The notes: generated by a model not told the origin, from the letters alone. Numbered from the stretch's first letter, positions 1 to 16,411 are shown. The stretch: 64,000 bases of DNA from Mycteria americana (GCF_035582795.1 NC_134370.1:38985501-39049500), one strand, 5' to 3'. Program-made: numbers and translations.

Positions 1-443
1 AAAAGTGAAATAGAAGCAGTAGCAAACTTGTGAATTCCTACCTGGTTTCACGATTATGTAGAAATCATATAAAATGTAGAAAGGTCCACTACATTATTTA
101 GTGGCTTTCCTATTAAAAACAAACAAAAAAACACCAAAAAACCCACCAACCCTGTTTTGAACCTTAGATATCCTCCCACCTAGGAAAATCTCTAAGGAGA
201 ACAAAATATTTTACTAACAATTTACTAAGTAAGCCATTCCACTTTCCAGAAGATTTCACAAAAGCACTCAACAAATTCACAGCAGATCCACCAACTTAAG
301 TAAAAGGCCTGTCAAAAATACATTCCTATGAAATAGAATAGAATAAGGCCTTCAAGGTAAACACCAAAAAGCTATCTCAATAAATGAAATGGCACTCTGC
401 TGAAGGGCTTCCACTTGATTTTAATTCTCAGGTGAATCCTTAC

Positions 444-622
444 CTTTGAGCATTTCTCCAACACTTCCTCCTTGAACTGCAGGAACTTCTCCTGGATGGC
501 GGGCTGGTTGAGAGCGAAGGACAGGAAGTGTGTGAAGGGCTGCTTCTTACGGAAGCTATCCAGGAGAACATCAATCCGCGTTCGGGCAGAGATGACACCG
601 CTGCGATGCTGCCCAGTAATCA
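444..622 (-). CDS. ASCC1: ASCC1 fourth coding exon
   Basis: 179 bp encoding VITGQHRSGVISARTRID through FKEEVLEKCSK, i.e. the end of the KH domain and the start of the 2H phosphoesterase domain (PFTHFLSFALN). It ends in phase 0 at donor GTAAGG (443-438). The next exon is not visible before base 1. Confidence 0.95.
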
Positions 623-3600
623 CTACAAGGAAACAAAGCAGTACCTGTCTGGTTTCCATGAAGCTACAGTGAGACTACTGACACCCATGCCCATGCAAAA
701 TAAAGAGTAATTGAATGATTTTACACGATATTTATCCATGCACTTTAAAATATCAATATTGGAGGATATTGGGAAGGTAAGAATATTTCATCCAGGAGAT
801 GCCAGGAGGGAATTAGAAAAACCTGCACAACAGCACCTGTCTACTGTTAGCCCCAGGCTCACTGAAGAAGCGATAGGAATTAAAACCCCCAACCATGCAC
901 AGAGAAATCTCGCCAGACTCCCTGCTTGACTTAAAATGCCTGACACGGCTGTGCTTTTCTCTGTAAAGACAGGATGATGCCATCAAAAATATCCCTCTGC
1001 TCTCAAGAAAGTCAGCTCTGAGTGCCTAAAAAACAATAACTAAGAGCCTATCACTTCAGCAGCTCTTCAGATTTCTAGGGCATTATTTCAAGTTTTCATA
1101 AAGGCAGTCAAAGTGAAAAGGGAAAGAAAATCTTTCAAAGATCAAGATGGCCTATATCATTTGTGCATCCACTTCAAGGCACCAAGCAGCGAACACTTGA
1201 GCTTGAAAGGAAAGAACTGCAAGGAGCAAAATTACCTTGGCTTATTATTATTACATGTTTTCAACATCTCTCAACCTTCCTAATAGTCCTTCACGGTTCT
1301 CAGGAAGAAGTCAAGACCCACTTCTTGAGAAGTACTACCATGTTCCTGTGCAGCATGACAGCTGGATCCCCCTGTCACTTACTCCTCACAACTCTGTCAC
1401 GAACGTAACTGTATACCGTGCCAATTATCACCGGAGCGTGCGTAAGGGGCCCCCTGGATATCCACTCAGGCAGAAACCTGCACAGGCCAGCCCTCATGAG
1501 CAACACCTCCTTTCTTTTTAAGTCACTGGAAGTGATGAGAAGGAACATACGGTACAAGAAAGCCTGCTGTCACTATCAGGATCAAGTGACAACACCAGAA
1601 AGGCAGCAACGTCATCAAAACACTTCTCATATTAAAGCAGATGCTGAAGTTTATATCATGCATAAATATACAACATGATATTTTCCCTGGATGTATATTA
1701 CAGCTCGTTATTAATGAAAATGGTATTAATTTACAATTAATAAACAAAACAACAACAAAACCCCCGACAGATTCAGTCCCAAAGTCCTCAAGCCAGTCAT
1801 TTAAGGCCCAGAAGTGACTTCAGTGAGACTATTCATAGACTTAAAATAGATTTTTTTTTCCCCCCAAAAAAAAACTTTATAAGGATCTATAGACAGGGAA
1901 AATAAACTCAGGAGAAAAGTGAAGTGATTTTCCAAGGGCCATAAATTGAGTCAGAGCCATGTCAGAAGCAGGAATTAAAGGAAAAACACTGCTTATGCCC
2001 TCTCCCCACTCAAACTGTGTCTGTGCAAGCGCTGATAAGAGAACAGCCATTTTGTGCGTGTTAAAGCTCACCAATTTCTCCTTCCACTCCAGGCTTAGGA
2101 ATGCTGATGGAGGTTCGAGTCTCTGTTTCTAGTCTCTTCTTGGTTTCCCCTTTCTTCCCAATGATGTACCTGGAGGCATAAAAGTGCAAGAGAGTCACCC
2201 ACACAGCATCACCGGACCACTCTCCATCAGGTGTGCCCAGCCAGCAGATTAACCATGCCACAGGCAGCTGGGTCCCCCCAGATTCGGTATCTCCGTGCTA
2301 GAGGGATGCACACACTCAGCCTCATGCGCAGGACCCGGTCCAGGCACAGAGGCTTCTCCTGGGACTCCGTGCGTGACCAACCTCGGAGCACAGGATGATG
2401 TTGATCTGTGGCTCACAACTGGCTTAAGCTAAAATAAGTCAGTCGGTCGATGACAGCTCTGCCCAGTACATCCTGCCATAGCTTACTCGTCAGCTGGGTT
2501 ATCCCTTTTTCCCACTACCCCAGCTGACAAAGAACTAAGGGCTCTTTTTCTGCTTTTTGCTTTGCTCAAGGTAGTCATTTGCCAGCATGCAAACACAAAA
2601 CAGAACACTTTTCCTTCTCTACATTTCAGTAAAACTATTCAACCAATAAAACTGTCAAAAATAACTAGATAAAGCTTTGAACACTACAGACTTCCCAGTA
2701 AACATCACACTGGAGTCGATAGTCAATTCCAGCTGTGTGTGCTTTCTCTCAAAGCTTTCACAAACTCCCCCTTGCCAGGCTGCTCACCCCAGTTCTTCCT
2801 CCCCTTCTCCCATCCTCCCTGACGCTTTTATGTTCAAGGGAAGAGATGCTCAAAAACTCTCCTGCCAGCAAGAAAGCACCACCTGCTGTCTCTGTCACAG
2901 AGAAGGCTAGGAGTCAAGCGTGGCCCAACTGCACTAGAAAGGCATTGCCAATTTTCCCTTCCCAAATGCCAAAAATCCACATCCATGAAACGGAATACAT
3001 TTCGGAGATCTGGCGCTTACCCTGACCTCAAAAGAAAATATTCTGCACTCTAGCACTTCCCCAGCCAGCGGCAACTCAAATAAACCAGAAACACATAGGC
3101 TTACTTGTATAAGGGGCTGGGAACCTCCACTCTGCACTGGAAGCCTTTCTCAGTCTCTTCCACCACAAAGGCATCACAGGGTTCATCTGTGCAGTCACCA
3201 GGGCCTACCAGAAAAAAACAACAGACCTTGTACAACCTCTGTAAAGTCTGGCAGTGCTTTATGTAGGACAAGAGTCTCACAGCCACCTTCTCCCAAGGTT
3301 AAATAAAGGAAGAAACGGACTCTTCTCCGTTGTGGCTAACTGCTTTTTATTTCACCTTACTACCAGCTCTGGAAAGCTTAATGACTGCTTCTAAATCTGC
3401 CGGGCTGGGAGGTGTAGGAAAGCAGCAGTTACAGCCCAGGTTTTCTCTCAGCTGGAAGTTGTGCAATTACCCAGTGGGAACAGCCTCTTCTCCTGGCAGG
3501 GTGGAAGCCACCAGCCCATTCAGAGACCTGAGCAGGAATTTAAAGTTGCAGAAGAATACAAATAAAAGGTGAAGATAGGTTTGGTTCAAGGGTTCAGATA

Positions 3601-4555
3601 CAGTGTTTTGGAAAACAGGGAAATTCTCACACCCGCAGCACGGAGGAATAGATGCACTTTTCATCCATGGGCCGTTCAGTCGTGCCTGTTAGGACCAAAC
3701 ATGACTTCCAGAAAGAGGCCATGGTTTCTATCTCCTCTCCAACACATACAGGGACGAATTTGGGTGGCAAGCAGCTTATTAAAGCTTTGTTCAATCCGCT
3801 GAAAGGCGGGGTGGAGGGAGAAACAGGACACAACGGCTACAACCCTTTCCATTCGAGAAATAACAGCTGAGCTTTTCTGTGCCCACAACTCCTGCAGAAC
3901 TACAACAAACATACAGGCAGAAAGATAAAGTAAAATACATCAGAACAGGAAGAATTTTGCCCCCAAAATAGGTAACACCTTCCAAAAGCCACATTGTAAG
4001 AGGCCAATTCTTCAAGGGGCAAACACTGCAAGGACAGAGGATCTTTAGTGAGCAACTTTCACTCCTGCCATATCTGCAAATAATCACATTACCAAAAAGA
4101 AAGGCACTTCAGGAACCGGGGGAAAACAGATCTACAGAGCTCATTTGTTTTCCCCTTTTACTGGAGATCTTTCATGGCCAGCAAGCAAACTGACAGCAGC
4201 ACCGTCACCCAAACCCTCATTAGGTAACCGGGATTACATCCACTCTTTGGTCAGCAGGATCATCAGGGACCAACACAAAGCATTTTTATCCCTCTTGAAC
4301 ACCTCACTCCATGGCACAGGCAGGTCCTTGAGCACATAAAGACATCAGAGAGAATACCAAGAGCTCCCTAGGTCCCCAGTGTCGATGCTTTCACCTGTAG
4401 CATGTCCTGACAGCCCCACGGTCAGCCCTCGCGCAGCACTCTCTACCTGCACAGAAGTCCTCCTCCTCCTCATGCTCGTAGGCCTGCTCTCGAATGAGAT
4501 TCTTCCTGTATACTCGCCCCCCAATCCTTATCAGGGTGGGCCGCAGAACGTCCAT
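444..4555 (-). CDS. ASCC1: ASCC1, activating signal cointegrator 1 complex subunit 1 (N-terminal 162 codons; gene runs off the left edge)
   Basis: Four coding exons on the minus strand, 4447-4555, 3105-3204, 2072-2169 and 444-622, join in frame (phases 1, 2, 1, then 0) to give 162 codons starting MDVLRPTLIRIGGRVYRKN. The order is an acidic stretch (EHEEEEDF), the conserved DEPCDAF segment, a type I KH domain whose GXXG loop reads GKKG (YIIGKKGETKKRLE, then TSISIPKPG), and the opening of the 2H/AKAP7-like phosphoesterase domain (RTRIDVLLDSF, PFTHFLSFALN). In the family the protein is a nuclear subunit of the ASC-1 complex with ASCC2, ASCC3 and TRIP4, acting in transcription coactivation and in alkylation damage repair with ALKBH3. 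The human protein is about 360-400 residues, so over half, including the second HxT motif, lies left of base 1. All junctions are GT-AG. The start is the family's start and has A at -3 and G at +4. It is transcribed away from ANAPC16 from a shared CpG island. Confidence 0.95.
1886..1985 (-). mobile_element. Candidate MIR/CORE-SINE relic in an ASCC1 intron
   Basis: The plus-strand text AGACAGGGAAAATAAACTC, GTGAAGTGATTTTCCAAGGG and GTCAGAGCCATGTCAGAAGC then AGGAATTAAA lines up with the reverse complement of the MIR core (GAGGAAACTGAGGC...TTAAGTAACTTGCCCAAGG...GGCAGAGCCGGGATT). It is strongly diverged, and the alignment was made by eye from memory of the consensus. Confidence 0.45.
2072..2169 (-). 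CDS. ASCC1: ASCC1 third coding exon (KH domain)
   Basis: 98 bp encoding YIIGKKGETKKRLETE and TSISIPKPGVEGEI: the central KH helix-GXXG-helix with GKKG as the nucleic-acid-binding loop. Acceptor CCAG at 2171-2170, donor GTGAGC at 2071-2066. Confidence 0.95.
3105..3204 (-). CDS. ASCC1: ASCC1 second coding exon
   Basis: 100 bp encoding PGDCTDEPCDAFVVEE to the lead-in of the KH domain (EVPSPLYK). The DEPCDA core is the strongest family match. Acceptor ...GTAG at 3206-3205, donor GTAAGC at 3104-3099. Confidence 0.93.
4447..4555 (-). CDS. ASCC1: ASCC1 first coding exon
   Basis: Encodes the initiator methionine (ATG at 4555-4553) and 36 codons, MDVLRPTL through EEEEDFCA, ending in phase 1 at donor GTAGAG (4446-4441). 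The exon extends about 13 bases upstream as 5' UTR to an acceptor near 4569 (alternative AG three bases downstream). Confidence 0.92.
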
Positions 4556-6068
4556 CCTGCCTCTCCTCCTAATGCAAAAACAAAGACAGCTTTGCTAACT
4601 TATGCCAAGGAAAGGTAAATTTCTGTTTCCTCGTGGATAATTTGTAAGAGGCATCAGGGGAGCTCTGAAGGGCTCAGCAGTAAAGAGCAAGGTCTGTACC
4701 TCCAGAAGAGCAATAACTCCTCCTATATGTATATATGAGAAATTTCAGAAAAGCAGTACCTTCTCAAACCTTATGTCACTTGTGCAAAGACTAATTTTAT
4801 GAGAACTTACAAGTATACTCTTTGTCAGCTCATAAAGCACACTCAAGCAAAAATGGGAAATTTAAGCAATGTAAGATATGTAATGAAGCATCAGGTTTTT
4901 TGCCCCTGCAAGGAGATCAGCAACTGATCACTGCTCTCCCTGAAACTCACAGGTTTTAGCTAAAACTCACTGCGGCCTCAGTCAAAGTGCCATTTTAGCA
5001 CCGTTCAGGATTCTGAACAGTTTCACCTCGTTATTTTCCATAGCTGCAGACCAAAGAGATTCCAGCCTCTTGCAAGGAATCCCCTACAACACTGACCTCT
5101 CTCAAAATACCTGCCATCCTCCACTAGTTTCTCAAAGGCCTAAGGCGCTTTTCAAAAGCAAACCCAGTTCCCTGGATCCGCTCAGGAGGCAGCTGGGGAA
5201 GGGGAACAAAGCACCCCGAGGTGTTTGCACTGGCCGGCAATTACACCTCCTGCCCTCCACCTCAGACCACCGTGGTAAGTTTGAGGCATATGCATAAAAG
5301 TCTTACGCTACCCTGCATTATTCCAAACGATATTAGAAACATGGGGCACCGAGTTAAACTTTTTACAGTAGAGAACATTTAATGGTGCCAAAGCAACAGG
5401 GCAATCTGAAGAACTGGCAGGCATCTGTCAGAGACTTCACATCTTCAGTACTTAAATTTCCATATTCACTGAAATTGTTAACATTGGATATCTCAGTTTG
5501 CCCTGCTTTTAAAACAGTAATTTCTGTTACTTAGAAAACAAAGTCTTCACCAAAAAAAATTCACCTTTGTCAGAAGGTTTACCTGTCCACCACAACAGAA
5601 CCTGACAGGAAAAAATGAAGAGCTTGCCTTTGAAGATGAATTTATCTTAAACTGGATTTATTATATGGAGTGACATCAGGTTCAGAAGGTTAATGCTTTT
5701 CCCCTCAATTAAAGCCCCACCTTCTGAAACGACTTACAACCACCTGAACTTACTTTTAAATAAAAAGGCATTCCTGTAGTTCAAGGAAAGAAGTGCAGAC
5801 ATGAACCATGCACAGAGGAAGACAGAATAAGCCATGAAAAAACCACACTGTTGTTGGGTTTTTTTGTTGCCACTCAGGCTTGCTTTTTTTTTTTTTTTTT
5901 AAATTGCAGAGCTGGTGCCACAATTTCCTGACACAGGACTTTTAAACACTCATGAGCATCCACATCCCAGCACACTAGCAATGCCTGATAGGGGCCTCGC
6001 CTCTACATGCACGCAGGAAGAGCAACGCTGCCTTGGTGTGAAAGGGGAGACACAAAGCAGCTGGGGCC

Positions 6069-6128
6069 GCAGGATTAGGCCAGGCTTCAGCTGGGATCAC
6101 AGCCTGGGTGCAGGATTAGGCCAGGCTC
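6069..6128 (+). repeat. Direct repeat of an 18-mer, 41 bp apart
   Basis: GCAGGATTAGGCCAGGCT occurs at 6069-6086 and 6110-6127, in the first ASCC1 intron next to the CpG island. It looks like a small tandem duplication with a diverged spacer. Confidence 0.85.
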
Positions 6129-6421
6129 CTGCAGGAGACGCAGGGTGAGCGGCAGCCAGGGCACAACAGCCTTGCCGGGCCTCACCACTGCCGCCCATAC
6201 CGAGCAAGCCTCCCCCGTTACGCCGGCCTTTAAGGCACCGCTAGGTTTAAAGGCCTGAGGAAGGCCCCGGGAGCAGCAGGATCTCTCACTCCAGCCCGCG
6301 GCACTGCGAGGAGCGGCTGCTCGCCTCAGGCCCGGCGGAACAGCCGCCGCGGCCGTTGCCAACGGTTACTACCCCCCCACCGGAAGTAGGAAGGGGCCGC
6401 GCGCGCGCGCCCGCCCGCCCC

Positions 6422-6480
6422 AGCATGCACCGCGAGCGCGATCACGCGCGCCGCCTGCGCGAAGCCGTGCGGGCGCCCAG
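6422..6480 (+). other. ANAPC16: Candidate ANAPC16 non-coding exon 1
   Basis: A strong plus-strand donor, CCCAG|GTGAGG, lies at 6480/6481 inside the CpG island. The first coding exon has a spliced acceptor (CAG at 8181-8183) only 16 bases before the ATG, so an upstream untranslated exon must exist. The left edge is not defined. A start nearer the YY1 site at 6808 with a weaker donor is the alternative. Confidence 0.4.
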
Positions 6481-6596
6481 GTGAGGTTCGGAAGGGCCGG
6501 CGCGCCCCGGGAGCGGGAGGGCGGCGGCCCGGGAGGAGAAGGGCGCTCGGCTGAACGGGAGCGGGGGGAAAGGCTGGCGCCGGCGGCCTCACTCAC

Positions 6597-6665
6597 CGCG
6601 AAGCAGGTCGCTACGGAAGTCGGGGAGGGGCCATGGCGCGAAAGGGCGGGGAGAGGCGGAGCCTG
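6597..6665 (-). other. ASCC1: Candidate ASCC1 non-coding exon 1
   Basis: On the minus strand a near-consensus donor GTGAGT (6596-6591) follows GACCTGCTTCGCG. Because the first coding exon carries only about 13 bases of 5' UTR, an upstream non-coding exon is required and this is the best donor in the island. The right end (start site) is a guess from the cluster of ETS, E2F and NRF1 motifs. Confidence 0.45.
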
Positions 6666-8016
6666 GGGCAGTGGTGCGCATGCGGGGGGCACGCCGCGCA
6701 GGAGCCCTGGCGCTACCGAGGCTGCTGCCCCCCTCGGCGGGAGTGTGGGCAAGAGGCGCTGGGGCGCATGCGCAGTGCTGGCAGCCCCACCGATTCCCCC
6801 TCCTCACAAGATGGCCGGCGCCACCGGTGACGGCGGTGGGAGGGGCAGGCATCGTCCTGGCCTGCCGTCCCCCTCCTTTGTGTTTGCCTCAGCCTATCTA
6901 AAATAAAAACCCTGCTGCTATACCTAGGAGCCCGCCAGTCTTGCGAGCCCAGGTTGGCGTCATTTCAGTGCAAAGCGTCATCTCGCTTCCCTCGTGAGCA
7001 GGGAGCTGGGCCTGTCCAGGTTTGTTGAAGAAGGTGTTATTGGACGTATGATAGCCATATTAAAGGTTTCTTTTATCCAGGCATTTTCCTTCACAGCCTG
7101 TAAGCCCCCAGCCTCTTGCGAGTTGCTGTTTTGTGTTATATGCAGTTATGAAACAACCTTGAGCTTAACTATGAATGAACATGCAATTCCTAGTAGTGAC
7201 AGCCTTTTAAAAACTCATTTTCTCCACTAAAACCTTGAGTGCTTTCCAAAGGCGCTGTGTGCATAGCCTAAAGAGTCTGCAGAAGTGTATTAAATAGGAT
7301 AATAGATAATAGGCAGGATAATTGGGAAGTGCTTATAAGGGGTTTGGAGGAATAGCAAGTGCTGTCACTTGTAAGTGCCAAGTGACAGCTTTTTTACTAT
7401 CAGACAGGTATGTGACAAGTTTTATGTACTCCATCATGACAAATGTACAGCCAATGCCTCTTAAAAACAAGGCTGAGAAAAGGGTACGCAAGAGGCGAAT
7501 GGGCTTGGGCTGTACAGGCAGACAGATGCTCAGCCCTTGCTGTTTTAGGTTAAATGCAGTATTTTAAAAGCAAAAGCACATCTGGAGCCGCGCAGAGAGC
7601 CGTTGCTGCAAATTAGGCACAGCGTGGCTTCGTGCAGGATGCGGCACTGGAACTGGCAGTCCTGCAGGCTTCCAGGTTTTGTGAGGCAGCAGGACTTTTT
7701 CCATGTTTGTGCTCCTGGAAACAAGGCAAAAAAAAAGAAAAAAAAAGTCTTTTTATGACCCTGGGGAGCGGGAAAAGTGCCAGGCAGCTGAAGGCTAGTG
7801 AATTCAGGCCAGCGACTGGTGCCAGGTTATTTTTATGCACGCTCCAATCATCCTGCTGAATTCCCAGGCCCCCTTGTCCGAGGGGTCAGAGCATGGGTTA
7901 CCTTCAGTTTCTGGGTGCCACCACGTGGTGCGACAGCTAACTGCACCCGTCCCCACAGCGGGCACAGGCAGCCTCTCCCACGCATGCAGGGCAGCCTCGA
8001 ACCACCAGCACTTTGA

Positions 8017-12592
<4,576 letters not shown>

Positions 12593-13325
12593 GTGTGTTC
12601 TGGATCGCTGCTGTCAGGGAGCAGAAGAAAAACATTCTCTGGCCTGGCTTCAAAACACACCCCCATTTATCAGGATGCTGACAGCTGCATCGGCAGGACT
12701 GGGCTTTTTTTTTTGTGTTGAGTTACGTGGGGATCCCCCATAAAGCTGCCAGTAAATGGAAATGACAGGATTCTTTAAGTCATCTGCAGCGTTACAGGCT
12801 GGCAGGGCTCAGTTTCTGTAACTTAGAAGATAGGATCAGTTTTACAGAACTTGGAGAATCACCTTATTGTTTGCAGAGGAGGGAAGACTTACAGTGCGGT
12901 GGCAGGGAAAGCAACCCAGTAACTCAGCCTGGCCTTTCTGTGGTGCGTGGCCGAAGGGCTGGGTTATCTGCAGGCCAGGAAGCCTGCATCTTTGCCGCTC
13001 AAGCTGGGCCTCTGCAGAGCAGAGGTAGGACGCCCTGCCAGAAACGTTCTTCAGCCCTAGCCATTGTTCTGGGGGATGAACATGACAAGAACTGTCCTGG
13101 TTTGGTTGAGAGGGGGCAAGCGGTGACGCCTTCTCCAGAGGTACCTCATGTATCACAAAGCTGTTGTCTCTTCATTTCTGTTTCTCTTGTGTCTGCACAG
13201 CGAGTGCAGGTAGGACACTGCTCTCTAATGCAGAAGCTGTATCTTTAATACCCTGAAATTTTTTTTTCCTCTTTATTATAGATTAGATTGCTCTGTGATA
13301 ATAAAATAATTTTGTCTTTGAAACC
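12593..13325 (+). other. ANAPC16: ANAPC16 3' UTR with candidate poly(A) signal
   Basis: AATAAA at 13300-13305 is the first canonical signal on the plus strand after the stop and is followed by a T-rich stretch. It implies a 3' UTR of about 0.7 kb. The exact cleavage site is inferred. Confidence 0.55.
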
Positions 13326-13499
13326 ATTTATCTTTTCAAAGCTTGGTATGGGAGGGTCTGATGAAAGAAATAATCAGCTGTTTGGTAGGTAACAGGAGGT
13401 TTAATGAAGCTCGGAGGCAGCTTGGCTATTACAATGGTCAACTTAAGTTCAATTTAAAAAAAACCTGAGAGGAAGCAAACCACACTTGCTTTACGCTCA

Positions 13500-13900
13500 A
13501 AAGTGGATTGACTTAAATCAGATTTTAATCCTGGTTTAACTCTGCCAGCAGAGAACCCTTATTTAAATCCATCCATTTTAATAATCTTGTTTTTCATTTG
13601 TACTTCACTTCTGTTCTTGAGGGGACCTGGATTTCCATTTTCTGGCATAACCATTTCAACATGTTAATTTTCCATTGATTAGAGCCTTAATGCCACGTTT
13701 TTGCTAGCCAGCAGGGGGATAGGCTCAGCCCTGTATTTAAGCAATTGTACGACTTACTGCTCCAGATGCCTAATTCTTCCATTTTCAACATCTTATTTAT
13801 GAGATGATTTTATTTTTACTCACTGTTTCAGTCCAGCCACATCTGGATTGAAACAGATTAATTTGAATCCATCCCCGTCTTAGTTATAGCACCAGCAATT
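13500..13900. repeat. Old AT-rich repeat with TTTAAATCC-like units (candidate)
   Basis: Variants of one motif recur: GACTTAAATCAGATTTTAATCC at 13511 onwards (given here as its 5' and 3' parts GACTTAAATC and GATTTTAATCC), TTTAAATCCATCC near 13562, and GATTGAAACAGATTAATTTG followed by AATCCATCC near 13847-13876. Scattered diverged TTTAAATC units resemble ancient repeats of birds and other reptiles, but I cannot name the family. Confidence 0.35.
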
Positions 13901-16411
13901 TGTGTTAGTTTAAGGGGAAAAAGTATGCAGACATGTTCTGTGTTTGTTTCTGTTTATAAATTAGTTCTAGTATCAGAGTCAGCTTTTTGTGATCCAGAGC
14001 CACACATTGCCCAAAAGCCAGCCCAGATCTGCAGATAAAGCCCCAGTTGCAGCTCCGCACCCGTGGAAATTCACTGTGCGGTTTCTGAAACTGTGGACAG
14101 GCATTCTCATGTAAGGCTACGGCTCAGCTGAGACGTGTCCCACGCCGCCTCCCCTGTGCATGGCCCGGAAAACCTCCTCCCTGGTCCTGGAGGGCTGCCA
14201 GCCCCTGCTCTGCGGGGGCCTCCTGCACAGTAAGCGGGTCCTTGGCCAGTATCACTTTAAACGTGATGGTATTCAGTATTAAAACTCCATCCCAGATGGG
14301 GTTATTTTGAAAAGAAGGGAGCGTTTCAATCATCAGCTTGTTTGTTTGTTTTATATAATCTATTTTTAATCCTGCTTACTCCAGCCACCTAAATTTACCT
14401 TGGCCAAACTTGCCAAAAATACCCCCGTATCAAGACAGCATCATGGGGTTTAGGAACGGAGCCGTGCGTCTTCTGCCGCCGGCCACGCAGCAGTGCCCCG
14501 AACCCCCCTCGCTCGCACCGAGTCCCACCCACTCGCCGACCCTACGTGCTGCAACCGGCGTAATCAGATGCAGAAAGAGCCCTTCCTTTTTACTGCTCGA
14601 CATGAAACTTTTCCACTCTGCCAGCCCTCCAGGGACACCAGGGGGATCGGCGCCTGTGGCTCTCCCGACAGGATGCAGTGCCTAAGCATTGCCCAGATCT
14701 CCCCACAAGCCCAGCGTGTGCCGACGGGTCTGAAACATGGCGGGGCTGAGATTTTCCCCCCCTCGCCCTCCTCCCATTCCTTGTTTTCCAGCCGTTTCTC
14801 AGCGGCATGCTGGGCTCGCGGCTGGACAGAGCAGGAGCAGGGAATGGCCCCGGCTCTGTGCCGTACATGGCTTGTTTGTATGTGCGCCCAGCACCAAAAT
14901 AGACACATGTGTGAGAGCCATTGAGAGGAAGTGAAAAGTTCACCCTGTACAGTACTACAAATGCAAAAACATGTTGTTGGTCGTTCCCTCCTCCCGCTCA
15001 GTAAACACTTTATGTAAGGCAGCGAAAACCAGAGGGATTGCTGCATGGTAAAATAAAAAAAACTCCTGCACTCCCCCTCCTCCAAACGCAGGTTTTCCCT
15101 GGTAGCTGGAAACTCCCCAGCTGCCCTATTTCTGCTTTGCAGATCTGTGAGGCAGAGCCAGCAGTAACTATTCCTCCTTGGGCTTTTGAAGCACCGTTTC
15201 CCCTCACCTCAGGGGTCTCTGCAGCATCACCAGGGGCTTGGCGAGCAGCTCCGGGGCTATTTGGAAGCTGCAACTGGGAGCGGAGCAGCAGGGGGAAGGG
15301 AGACTGTCAACTGCGAGCAAAAGTTGATGCGGGGAGGGAAAATAAAAAAAAAAACTGAACAAAGAGCCCCGTTCAGAGCTGCTGGTTGGTTTTCCTGTGG
15401 GTGCTCGCAGCAGAACGTTATGTACCGGCGCGCAGGCCCCGCTCGCGCCTCCCCTCCCCAGCTCCTCGTGCTGCTGGCCACGGCCCCAGCCCTGGGGACG
15501 GCGCCAAGGCACGCGCTTGCCTTGCCGCCCGGCCAAAACACCCAGCTGGGGAGGGCCTCTCCCCCCACCGAGGATGCGGGAGTGTGGGGCAGCACCCCGG
15601 CAGCCCCCCCAAAACACCGGCTCCCAGCTTTTGCCTGGGATGGGGCAGAAGCATCCAAGGGGAGATGAATTTCACAGCCCCCACCCTGCAAACGGCACGG
15701 TGCCAACCTGGCACTCGGCATCTCAGCTGCCAAAACTCATCCACCGTCCTCCTTGGACGCACGTTCCTTGTTTCTCCGCCCGACTCCCGCAGGTCGTGGG
15801 CAGGCAAGCTGCCTGCAGCTGCTTGTCCTGGGGGTGAGAGACGGGCCCGAAAGGTTTGGCTGCGGTGGAGACCTGCCTGGCTGGTGGCACACCGGGACCT
15901 GCCACAGCATCCCACCCAGCCCACAGCCTTCAGCTCGCCTGTTAAGAGCCGGCCACAGGCTTGGCGCAGTGGCGGAGGATGCATGGGGTCACCCCTCACG
16001 TGCCCGTCACCCTCTGCCACAACCAGGGACCTGGTGACCAAGGACGGGGCCAGAGACAGCGCAAAGGACACCCACCCTGCAGGCACTTGGGGAACACCCC
16101 GAAAACCACAGCCTCCCCCCAGCTCAGCCCCTTTGTTACATTCCCCACGTGAATGCTTTGACACAGAGGATCACACCAGCCTCTGTGCCAACCCCAGCTG
16201 GCGATCGCATGCCGAAATAACTTGTAAATCTACCTAAAAGTGGCTTTTTGGGCCATGGAGCTGCTGGGAACCAATGTGAAGACGGGGACTACACCATGGG
16301 CAGCGGCAGCCACCCCATGGGGTAGGAATTTTCCCCCCCAGCATACGTGGGGCACAGTTTGCACCCGCCGTGCTCCAAGGCACTCACTGAGCCCCCCCCC
16401 ATCTCCTCCCT

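Larger units (their letters stand above)
623..6596 (-). other. ASCC1: ASCC1 introns
   Basis: Introns 623-2071, 2170-3104, 3205-4446 and about 4569-6596 (plus 1-443 of the next one). Apart from the candidate MIR relic, the 18-mer duplication and an 18-base T tract near 5883-5900, no further structure was recognised. Confidence 0.6.
6370..6850. promoter_or_regulatory. Shared CpG-island promoter of ASCC1 (minus) and ANAPC16 (plus)
   Basis: GC- and CpG-dense block without a TATA box. Visible housekeeping motifs: NRF1-type TGCGCATGCG at 6675-6684 and GCGCATGCGC at 6764-6773, ETS-type ACGGAAGT at 6613-6620, E2F-type GGCGCGAAA at 6635-6643, and a YY1-type AAGATGGCCG at 6808-6817. There are good splice donors in both directions (minus 6596-6591, plus 6481-6486). 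The motifs are seen directly; factor binding is inferred. Confidence 0.8.

Noticed and set aside
13929-13938. p53 half-site AGACATGTTC between ANAPC16 and DDIT4
   Set aside because: Fits RRRCWWGYYY, and DDIT4 is a p53 target, but there is no adjacent second half-site and single half-sites are frequent by chance.
14564-15085. 173-codon minus-strand open frame
   Set aside because: No domain or signal recognised, and it overlaps other chance frames.
15386-16237. 283-codon plus-strand open frame in the GC-rich intergenic block
   Set aside because: Pro/Ser/Ala-rich, overlapping equally long frames on the other strand (for example 15418-16164), no recognisable domain and no promoter or conserved splice context.
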